In this document: one piece after another, positions 16,071-21,360 of the stretch
Numbering within the stretch: position 1 is the stretch's first letter
How the letters are laid out: each line of letters begins with the position of its first letter
Program-made: the position numbers and the translations under genes
Notes under the pieces: model-generated
What the model was told of the DNA's origin: nothing
Databases searched by the model: none
The model's input: only the letters and a program-made list of their open reading frames with translations
DNA from: Jejudonia soesokkakensis
GTDB taxonomy: Bacteria > Bacteroidota > Bacteroidia > Flavobacteriales > Flavobacteriaceae
Length of the DNA stretch: 21,360 bases
Assembly: GCF_042664795.1 (NCBI RefSeq)
Contig: NZ_JBHTBN010000008.1
Coordinates: 1 to 21,360 of the forward strand
Direction of reading: 5' to 3'

Positions 16071-16508
16071 ATGAGAATTGCTGTATTTCCAGGTTCGTTT
16101 GACCCAATTACCTTGGGACACGTAGATATTATACAACGGGCATTACCACTATTTGATAAGATAATTATCGCTATAGGTGTCAATGCTGCCAAACAAACTA
16201 TGTGGACATTGGAAGAACGAAAATCCAAAATTGAAGCTGCGTTTAAAAATGATGCGAAGGTGATGGTAAAAAACTATACAGGATTAACTGCTGCATTTTG
16301 CAAAGAACAAAAGGCAAATTATATCTTAAGAGGCTTACGAAATACTACAGATTTCAATTATGAACAAACTATTGCGCAAGCAAATGAAAAGGTAAATGGA
16401 GTAGATAGTATTTTTCTAATAAGCAGCCCAGAGTATTCTCACATCTCTTCCTCTATTGTTAGAGATATTGCTCGTAACGATGGAGATTACAATAGTTTAA
16501 TTCCATAA
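16071..16508 (+). CDS. coaD: Phosphopantetheine adenylyltransferase
   Basis: 145 residues. The N-terminal AVFPGSFDPITLGHVDII contains the nucleotidyltransferase TxGH motif and is diagnostic of CoaD. NYILRGLRNTTDFNYE (about 83-98) is the phosphopantetheine-site region, and ISSSIVRDIARNDGDY near the C-terminus is the second nucleotide-binding motif (ISSS.VR). The enzyme adenylates 4'-phosphopantetheine to dephospho-CoA, the penultimate step of coenzyme A synthesis. The protein stops at SLIP*, a little short of the usual 150-160 residues; the missing part is the variable last helix, so activity should be intact. It has its own promoter within the ddl-coaD gap and a strong terminator directly behind. 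Confidence 0.95.
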   Translation: MRIAVFPGSFDPITLGHVDIIQRALPLFDKIIIAIGVNAAKQTMWTLEERKSKIEAAFKNDAKVMVKNYTGLTAAFCKEQKANYILRGLRNTTDFNYEQTIAQANEKVNGVDSIFLISSPEYSHISSSIVRDIARNDGDYNSLIP

Positions 16509-16539
16509 AAAAACTCTTACAGTTTCCTGTAAGAGTTTT
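16507..16539. terminator. Bidirectional rho-independent terminator between coaD and rpsT
   Basis: A perfect 13-bp stem (AAAACTCTTACAG at 16510-16522 with CTGTAAGAGTTTT at 16527-16539) has a TTTC loop. The A-run beginning at 16507 overlaps the last bases of the coaD stop and forms the T-run of the minus-strand transcript of rpsT. Confidence 0.9.
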
Positions 16540-16562
16540 CAATTTCATAAAAGAAAGACAAC

Positions 16563-16814
16563 TTAAAGTGCAGCTACATGCTTTGCCATTTGTGACTTTA
16601 AATGACCTGCTTTATTATCATGGATAATATTTTTCTTAGCTAGTTTGTCAATCATAGAAACAACTTCTGGAAAAAACTTCTCAGCCTCTTTCTTGTCTGT
16701 AAGCTCTTTCAATTTCTTGATAGCGTTACGCGTAGTTTTGTGTTGGTAACGGTTACGTAAACGCTTCGTTTCGCTGCTTCTAATTCTTTTTAATGCCGAC
16801 TTGTGATTTGCCAT
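16563..16814 (-). CDS. rpsT: 30S ribosomal protein S20
   Basis: 83 residues, highly basic, beginning MANHKSALKRIRSSETKRLRN, the conserved S20 start; the middle RNAIKKLKEL and the end HDNKAGHLKSQMAKHVAAL are also typical. It binds 16S rRNA early in assembly of the small subunit. The gene starts 24 bases after the 3' end of tRNA-Glu on the same strand, with no promoter-like element between, so both are probably made from the promoter at 16963-16993 and separated by tRNA processing. The terminator at 16507 follows. Confidence 0.97.
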   Translation of the reverse strand: MANHKSALKRIRSSETKRLRNRYQHKTTRNAIKKLKELTDKKEAEKFFPEVVSMIDKLAKKNIIHDNKAGHLKSQMAKHVAAL

Positions 16815-16838
16815 TTTCTTTTCTTAAATCTTAATTTG

Positions 16839-16910
16839 TAGTCCGTAGGGGAATCGAACCCCTGTTACATGGATGAAAACCATGCGTCCTAACCCCTAGA
16901 CGAACGGACC
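16839..16910 (-). tRNA. tRNA-Glu (anticodon UUC)
   Basis: 72 bases on the minus strand. The acceptor stem GGTCCGT pairs with ACGGACT (first pair G-U). The D arm GTCTAGGGGTTAGGAC, the anticodon stem CATGG/CCATG around loop TTTTCAT (anticodon TTC), and the T arm AGGGG-TTCGATT-CCCCT are all complete. Discriminator base is A. CCA is not encoded. It sits directly upstream of rpsT. Confidence 0.96.
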
Positions 16911-16962
16911 ATTTTGTTAATCTAACCACTTTATGAAACTTAAAATAGTTCCTAAGCGGATG

Positions 16963-16993
16963 CAAAAATACAACTAATTTTGAATAGTGCAAA
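16963..16993 (-). promoter_or_regulatory. Bacteroidota-type promoter for tRNA-Glu and rpsT
   Basis: On the minus strand TTTG (16993-16990), a 19-base spacer and TATTTTTG (16970-16963) match the consensus TTTG/TTG-N19-TAnnTTTG. The tRNA begins 53 bases beyond the -7 element. Confidence 0.65.
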
Positions 16994-17001
16994 TTCAAAA
17001 T
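16977..17001. repeat. Inverted repeat around the -33 element of the tRNA-Glu promoter
   Basis: ATTTTGAA (16977-16984) and TTCAAAAT (16994-17001) are exact complements with a 9-base spacer that contains the -33 TTTG. Only one of eight pairs is G-C. It may be an operator-like site or chance in AT-rich DNA; it has no T-run placed to be a terminator for proS. Confidence 0.35.
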
Positions 17002-17019
17002 AACTTTTTTCAAAAAAAA

Positions 17020-18495
17020 TTAATATGCCTTTGCAAAAAGCACTCTTCTTTCTGAAGGTTTTCCTGTAACCATACAGCTTCCAGAGCTTGTATTAGCATC
17101 TAATGGAATACATCGTATGGTTGCTTTTGTTTCATTTTTGATACGTTCTTCTGTTTCTTTAGTTCCATCCCAATGCGCAGAAACAAAACCACCCTTCTCT
17201 TTTATAACCTTTTTAAACTCCTCATACGTATCAACTTCAGTTGTATGTGAAGCTCTATGCGCTAATGCTTTACTCAACAAATTTTCTTGGATCTCTTCTA
17301 ATAACGTTTCAATCTTTGAGACCACTTTGTCTTTTTCAATAAATATTTTTTCAAAAGTATCCCTTCTCGCAAGTTCGACCGTACCCTTTTCAATATCCTT
17401 AGGACCAATTGCAATTCGCACTGGCACTCCTTTCAGTTCATATTCATTAAACTTCCATCCAGGTTTATGTGTATCTCTGTTATCAAATTTAACACGTATT
17501 CCTTTTACCCTCAAATCACTAATAATAGAATTTGCCACTTCACTCACCGCTTCTAACTGCTCTTCATTTCTATAAATAGGGACGATCACTACTTGGTCTG
17601 GAGCCAGATTAGGAGGCAATACCAAACCATTGTCATCACTATGTGTCATGATCAAAGCACCCATTAAACGTGTTGAAACCCCCCAAGAAGTTGCCCAAAC
17701 ATATTCTTGACTTCCTTCTTTAGTTGCGAACTTTACATCAAAAGCTTTTGCAAAATTCTGTCCTAAGAAATGAGAGGTTCCTGCCTGAAGTGCTTTACCG
17801 TCTTGCATTAATGCTTCTATACAATAGGTTTCTAATGCCCCGGCAAACCGTTCACTTTCTGTTTTCACTCCTTTAATCACAGGCACTGCCATAAAATTCT
17901 CAACAAAGTCTGCGTATACATGCATCATTTGCTCTGCTTCTGCTATCGCTTCTTTTTTAGTAGCATGCGCGGTATGTCCTTCCTGCCATAAAAATTCTGT
18001 AGTTCGTAAAAATAGTCGTGTACGCATTTCCCAGCGCACTACATTTGCCCATTGATTAATTAATAAGGGCAAATCCCGATAGGATTGCACCCACTTTCTG
18101 TATGTGTCCCAGATAATAGTTTCTGAAGTTGGACGCACAATGAGTTCTTCTTCCAATTTTGCATCTTCATCAACCACAATACCGCTTCCATCTTCCGCAT
18201 TTTTTAAACGGTAATGAGTTACAACAGCACATTCTTTTGCAAAACCATCTACATGGCTAGCTTCTTTGCTAAAATAAGATTTAGGAATAAAAAGCGGAAA
18301 ATAGGCGTTTACATGACCCGTCTCTTTAAACATGCGATCAAGCTCTTTTTGCATCATTTCCCAAATTGCAAATCCGTAGGGTTTTATAACCATACAACCT
18401 CGCACCCCAGAGTTTTCAGCAAGATCTGCCTTGATTACCAACTCATTATACCATTTCGAATAATCTTCTTCGCGTGTAGTTAAATTTTTAGCCAT
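17020..18495 (-). CDS. proS: Prolyl-tRNA synthetase, eukaryote/archaeal type
   Basis: 491 residues. Class II synthetase that charges tRNA-Pro with proline. RPTSET (121-126) and RTTEFLWQEGHTAH (164-177) are the proline- and ATP-site motifs, followed by TSHFLGQNFAKAFDV and the class II motif 3 region. The anticodon-binding domain starts near QVVIVPIYRN, and the C-terminal domain ends GKPSERRVLFAKAY, the hallmark end of the eukaryote/archaeal-like form. It lacks the long editing insertion of the E. coli type (about 570 residues). The start is ATG at 18495. It is divergent from the Gly/Tyr-rich lipoprotein gene, with a good promoter at 18550-18577. I saw no strong terminator after its stop; the next minus-strand promoter (tRNA-Glu) follows within about 30 bases. 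Confidence 0.96.
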   Translation of the reverse strand: MAKNLTTREEDYSKWYNELVIKADLAENSGVRGCMVIKPYGFAIWEMMQKELDRMFKETGHVNAYFPLFIPKSYFSKEASHVDGFAKECAVVTHYRLKNAEDGSGIVVDEDAKLEEELIVRPTSETIIWDTYRKWVQSYRDLPLLINQWANVVRWEMRTRLFLRTTEFLWQEGHTAHATKKEAIAEAEQMMHVYADFVENFMAVPVIKGVKTESERFAGALETYCIEALMQDGKALQAGTSHFLGQNFAKAFDVKFATKEGSQEYVWATSWGVSTRLMGALIMTHSDDNGLVLPPNLAPDQVVIVPIYRNEEQLEAVSEVANSIISDLRVKGIRVKFDNRDTHKPGWKFNEYELKGVPVRIAIGPKDIEKGTVELARRDTFEKIFIEKDKVVSKIETLLEEIQENLLSKALAHRASHTTEVDTYEEFKKVIKEKGGFVSAHWDGTKETEERIKNETKATIRCIPLDANTSSGSCMVTGKPSERRVLFAKAY

Positions 18496-18549
18496 ATTCC
18501 GGGGTTTGGCACAAATGTTGTGACTTTGTTAATGTTTAGTAATAGAATA

Positions 18550-18577
18550 CAAAATTACTTATTTTTATAACGTACAA
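18550..18577 (-). promoter_or_regulatory. Bacteroidota-type promoter for proS
   Basis: On the minus strand TAATTTTG (18557-18550) matches TAnnTTTG. TTG at 18577-18575 is 17 bases upstream; a second TTG at 18580-18578 gives a 20-base spacer. The ATG of proS lies 54 bases downstream. Confidence 0.58.
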
Positions 18578-18595
18578 CAATTAATTCCTGCAATT

Positions 18596-19621
18596 ATGCA
18601 TACACGATACACACTCCTAAAAAATTTGAAACCCGCTCTCTTGTTGGGTGTTCTTACGGTACTTTTTAGTGCCTGCGGAACCTACAATGATTCGGTAAAT
18701 AGAACCTCTGATGGTATTTACGGCGACGAATCAGTAGGTTATGAAACGGAAGTAAATACCAACGGAAAATCCAACTACTACAAACAATATTTTGAATCCA
18801 AAGACAAGGATTTTGAAAACTTACCAGAAGACGGAGCTATTTTTACAGATATTGAAGCGTATTCAACTACCGAAACAATTGACGATGAAGGGTACATCGA
18901 GGTTGAAGAGCGATATTATGATGAAGGCTATGGTGCTTGGGGAACCAACAGCGATGAAGTTACTGTAAATATTTACAATAATGGTGGATTTGGATATGCT
19001 GGATTCGGATATGGCGGATTTTGGAACAGACCTTTCGGATTTTACAACAATTATTGGGGTTTTGGATATCAACCTTACTGGAATGTAGGCTTCGGCTTTG
19101 GTTGGGGTAATCCTTATTATGGTGGATTTTATGGCTGGGGTAATCCTTATTATGGTTTTGGACATCCTTTTTATGGTGGATATTATGGCTACGGGTATGG
19201 ATATGGCTACGGAAACGGTTACGGGTATGCTTATAACCGTGGAAGAAGAAATACAGATTACAGCAGAGGTCGTGGATACAGCGGTCGCACAAATGCAAAT
19301 ACTGCAGGAAGAGGTTCTTACACAAGAGGTGAAAGTGCCCGCCGCATCAATGCTGCAACGAGTAGAATTCGAAATAGCAATACAAGAACTAATACTACCC
19401 GAAGTTCAAACACGCGAGTTATTAGATCCACTCCAACTCGTAGATCCAATACGAGAACGATTAGAAATTCGCCAACTAGAAGTTCTAACACAAGAAGTAT
19501 TAGAAATAGTTCTCCTAGAACAAGAAGCTCAGGAACTGTTAGAAGTTCAGGGAGCTCAAGGTCAAGCGGATCTTCATCGAGAGGTGGAGGAAGCTCAAGA
19601 AGAGGCGGAGGACGCGGATAA
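18596..19621 (+). CDS. Low-complexity Gly/Tyr- and Arg/Ser-rich lipoprotein of unknown function
   Basis: 341 residues. The N-terminal hydrophobic stretch ends in LFSAC, so Cys27 is the likely lipidation site. Four zones follow. Residues 28-127 are acidic, with many Asp, Glu and Tyr. Residues 128-213 are almost only Gly, Tyr, Phe, Trp and Asn, with two copies of GWGNPYYG. Residues 214-268 are Arg-, Asn- and Thr-rich. Residues 269-341 contain three 13-15-residue repeats (RSSNTR-like) and then a Ser/Gly/Arg tail. I do not recognise a domain. An acidic N-terminal half joined to a strongly basic C-terminal half could bind polyanions or self-associate; this is speculation. It ends 20 bases before the FadL-type gene, so the two are probably cotranscribed. 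Its low complexity creates long open frames on both strands that are not genes. Divergent from proS. Confidence 0.85.
   Translation: MHTRYTLLKNLKPALLLGVLTVLFSACGTYNDSVNRTSDGIYGDESVGYETEVNTNGKSNYYKQYFESKDKDFENLPEDGAIFTDIEAYSTTETIDDEGYIEVEERYYDEGYGAWGTNSDEVTVNIYNNGGFGYAGFGYGGFWNRPFGFYNNYWGFGYQPYWNVGFGFGWGNPYYGGFYGWGNPYYGFGHPFYGGYYGYGYGYGYGNGYGYAYNRGRRNTDYSRGRGYSGRTNANTAGRGSYTRGESARRINAATSRIRNSNTRTNTTRSSNTRVIRSTPTRRSNTRTIRNSPTRSSNTRSIRNSSPRTRSSGTVRSSGSSRSSGSSSRGGGSSRRGGGRG
19400..19522 (+). repeat. Three tandem 13-15-residue coding repeats
   Basis: Protein units beginning at residues 269, 282 and 295 read R-S/R-S-N-T-R-x-I-R-x-S/T-P-T. The first two units are 39 bases at 19400-19438 and 19439-19477; the third (19478-19522) is two codons longer. 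The DNA of the units differs at many positions, so the repeat is old or kept by selection on the protein. Confidence 0.75.
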
Positions 19622-19641
19622 AAAACAAATAGTATAATTTT

Positions 19642-21159
19642 ATGAAAAAGATAATTTTTACGGTCATGGCTTTTACAGCTGTGACCTTTTCGTTTGCTCA
19701 AACAGTATCCGATGGTTTGCGATACAGCACAGACAACACTAACGGAACAGCAAGATTTCAGGCTATGAGTGGTGCTTTTGGCGCCCTTGGCGGGGATCTA
19801 TCTTCAGTAGGAATTAATCCTGCAGGAAGTGCTATATTTATTCAGAATAGCGCTACCATTTCTTTTGCTGTAAATGATTCTGAAAATGATGCAACATATT
19901 TTAACAATACTACTACTGGAGTAGATACCGATTTTAGTTTAAATCAGGCAGGAGGAGTATTTGTATTTACCAATCCAAATGAAGAATCCCGTTGGAAAAA
20001 ATTTACGTTGAGTATAAACTATGACAATACAAATAATTATGATGATGAGATCTTTGTACGAGGAACAGGAAATACTTCTATTGCGCAGTTCTTTTTAGCC
20101 CAAGCACAAGGAATTCCATTAGACCTTTTACAGCTTCAGGCAGGAGAAACTATTGATGATTTATATGCATTTCTTGGGCAAACTGAAGGTGTAAGTGCTC
20201 AAAATGCTTTTTTAGGGTTTCAGGGATTTATATTTGATCCTGTTACCAATGATCCAAATAATACTGAATACATTTCGAATATCGCCAACGGAAGCTTTAA
20301 TCAAGAATTTTCTGTAAATACAGAAGGTTACAATGGTAAGTTTACTTTTAACGCAGCAGCTCAATACGGTAATGATTTTTACTTCGGAATAAATTTAAAT
20401 TCTCATACGATAGACTATAACCGAAGTAATTTCCTCTTTGAAACAAACTCAAATAGCGGAAGCACAACAAATCAGGTGGCTTTTCAGAATAACCTTTCGG
20501 TTTTGGGAGCTGGTTTTTCTGCCCAAGTAGGAGCCATTGCCAAACTAGGCGACTCCTTTAGATTAGGTATTACTTACGATACACCTACTTGGTATACTAT
20601 TTCCGAAGAGACAACTCAATTTCTAGAAACAAGAAGAACTGAAAATGATCAAACATTCATTGCAACTGTAGACCCACAGGTAATAAATGTTTTTCAAGAA
20701 TATGACTTGCAAACCCCGGGCAAAATTGCTGCTAGTGCCGCTTATATTTTTGGAAAGAAAGGCTTAATTAGCTTTGATTATTCATACAAAGATTATTCAG
20801 CTATTGAATTTGGTCCTACAAATGACCCCTTTTTTTCAACTCAGAATTCTTTAATCGAAACTACTCTAAAAGGAGCCAGCACTTACAGATTGGGAGGTGA
20901 ATATCGCATTAACAACCTAAGTCTTCGTGGCGGATATCACTATGAAGAAAGTCCATATCAGAATGAATTAACAGTAGGAGATATTAACGGATTTTCATTA
21001 GGTTTTGGTTATAACTTCGGAAACTACACCTTTGACCTTGCCTACTCGCGAAGTGAACAAGATAGGAACCGTCAATTATATCAGGTTGGACTTACAGACT
21101 CGGCTGCAGTTAACGCCGTATATAGCAATCTAGTTTTTACATTAGCTTTCTCATTATAA
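19642..21159 (+). CDS. OmpP1/FadL-type outer-membrane transport protein
   Basis: 505 residues. The signal peptide is about 19 residues (FSFA|QTVSDG). The mature N-terminus contains SGAFGALGGDLSSVGINPAG, the conserved FadL/OmpP1/TodX signature with its NPAG. The remainder alternates polar and aromatic residues as expected for a 14-strand barrel: ISFDYSYKDYSAIEF, YRLGGEYRINNLSLRGGYHY and FSLGFGYNFGNYTFDLAYS near the end are barrel strands, and the protein closes with LVFTLAFSL. The family moves hydrophobic compounds such as long-chain fatty acids or aromatic hydrocarbons across the outer membrane; the substrate here is not known. It follows the Gly/Tyr-rich lipoprotein gene by 20 bases. A strong terminator lies 17 bases after the stop. 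Confidence 0.92.
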   Translation: MKKIIFTVMAFTAVTFSFAQTVSDGLRYSTDNTNGTARFQAMSGAFGALGGDLSSVGINPAGSAIFIQNSATISFAVNDSENDATYFNNTTTGVDTDFSLNQAGGVFVFTNPNEESRWKKFTLSINYDNTNNYDDEIFVRGTGNTSIAQFFLAQAQGIPLDLLQLQAGETIDDLYAFLGQTEGVSAQNAFLGFQGFIFDPVTNDPNNTEYISNIANGSFNQEFSVNTEGYNGKFTFNAAAQYGNDFYFGINLNSHTIDYNRSNFLFETNSNSGSTTNQVAFQNNLSVLGAGFSAQVGAIAKLGDSFRLGITYDTPTWYTISEETTQFLETRRTENDQTFIATVDPQVINVFQEYDLQTPGKIAASAAYIFGKKGLISFDYSYKDYSAIEFGPTNDPFFSTQNSLIETTLKGASTYRLGGEYRINNLSLRGGYHYEESPYQNELTVGDINGFSLGFGYNFGNYTFDLAYSRSEQDRNRQLYQVGLTDSAAVNAVYSNLVFTLAFSL

Positions 21160-21175
21160 CAACATTTGAATTCAT

Positions 21176-21209
21176 AAAAAAACTCCTAACGATTGTTAGG
21201 AGTTTTTTT
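21176..21209. terminator. Bidirectional rho-independent terminator
   Basis: A perfect 15-bp stem (A7 then CTCCTAAC at 21176-21190; GTTAGGAG then T7 at 21195-21209) has a GATT loop. It ends both the FadL-type operon and the convergent minus-strand gene whose stop is at 21233. Confidence 0.92.
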
Positions 21210-21232
21210 ATGAAGAAAGTATTCTTACATTT

Positions 21233-21360
21233 CTATCTTTTTAGGGTAAAATGCCCTTTAAATTCTTTAGGGGTTTCGTCTTCCATATATTCTACCCTAA
21301 ACCAGTAATCACTCGATGGCAATGGATTTCCATTATAGGTACCGTCCCATCCTGCCGATT
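21233..21360 (-). CDS. C-terminal end of a T9SS type B cargo protein (5' part outside window)
   Basis: The minus-strand frame is open from the window edge to TAG at 21235-21233 and gives 41 residues. It reads GWDGTYNGNPLPSSDYWF, then RVEYMEDETP, then KEFKGHFTLKR*. WDGTYNG.PLPS.DYWF and FKGHFTLKR are the diagnostic end of the gliding-motility-associated (type B) T9SS sorting domain. The cargo domain itself is not visible. The protein is therefore expected to be large and exported across the outer membrane. It converges with the FadL-type operon, sharing the bidirectional terminator. Confidence 0.88.
   Translation of the reverse strand, partial: SAGWDGTYNGNPLPSSDYWFRVEYMEDETPKEFKGHFTLKR

Noticed and set aside
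16831..17013. A 60-codon minus-strand frame across tRNA-Glu
   Set aside because: It is translated tRNA and promoter sequence and has no independent support.
17001..17030. T-rich and A-rich runs after proS as a terminator
   Set aside because: The only pairing is six A with six T without a GC stem, so I do not call it a terminator.
19098..19637. A 179-codon plus-strand open frame and minus-strand frames (19318-19701, 18960-19325) over the low-complexity lipoprotein gene
   Set aside because: They exist because repetitive Gly/Tyr/Arg codons leave other frames without stops. Their proteins are strongly biased and have no signal, domain or separate start context.

Overview
The window looks like chromosome of a member of the Flavobacteriaceae (Bacteroidota). 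The evidence is low GC, secreted proteins with type IX secretion (T9SS) sorting tails of both type A and type B, abundant FG-GAP/VCBS lipoproteins with an ASPIC/UnbV domain, several promoters fitting the Bacteroidota pattern TTG-N16-19-TAnnTTTG, few obvious Shine-Dalgarno sequences, and the neighbourhood rluD-like / PASTA protein / ddl / coaD. I cannot name the genus. No insertion sequence, phage gene, CRISPR array or origin was seen, and no gene-free stretch exceeds 300 bases.

Layout. (1) 1-2943, minus: the first 981 residues of a very large secreted protein with three P/Homo-B-like and several HYR-like domains; its C-terminus lies outside the window. (2) 3158-9727, plus: two tandem lipoproteins of about 1,090 residues (FG-GAP/VCBS repeats around an ASPIC/UnbV domain). 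Their second halves are about 99% identical at DNA level while their first halves have clearly diverged. (3) 9724-11160, minus: yaaA followed by a uracil-DNA-glycosylase-superfamily gene that starts at TTG. The latter converges on the second lipoprotein gene, and both stops share one TTAA. (4) 11353-13104, plus: a secreted FG-GAP protein with a type A T9SS tail. (5) 13157-14822, minus: a PASTA membrane protein and an overlapping RluD-like pseudouridine synthase, divergent from ddl and coaD (14953-16508, plus). (6) 16563-18495, minus: rpsT, tRNA-Glu(UUC) and a eukaryote/archaeal-type proS. (7) 18596-21159, plus: a low-complexity Gly/Tyr- and Arg/Ser-rich lipoprotein and an OmpP1/FadL-type outer-membrane porin, in a probable operon. 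(8) 21233-21360, minus: the last 41 residues of a T9SS type B cargo protein.

Functionally this is a mixture of housekeeping (translation, cell wall, CoA, rRNA modification) and cell-surface genes. The most unusual structure is the tandem lipoprotein pair. A 1.66-kb tract, from the middle of the ASPIC/UnbV domain to one base past the stop codon, is nearly identical in the two copies without any indel, and this fits recent gene conversion. The result is two proteins with different N-terminal halves on a common C-terminal half. I found no clearly new multi-gene defence or mobile system.
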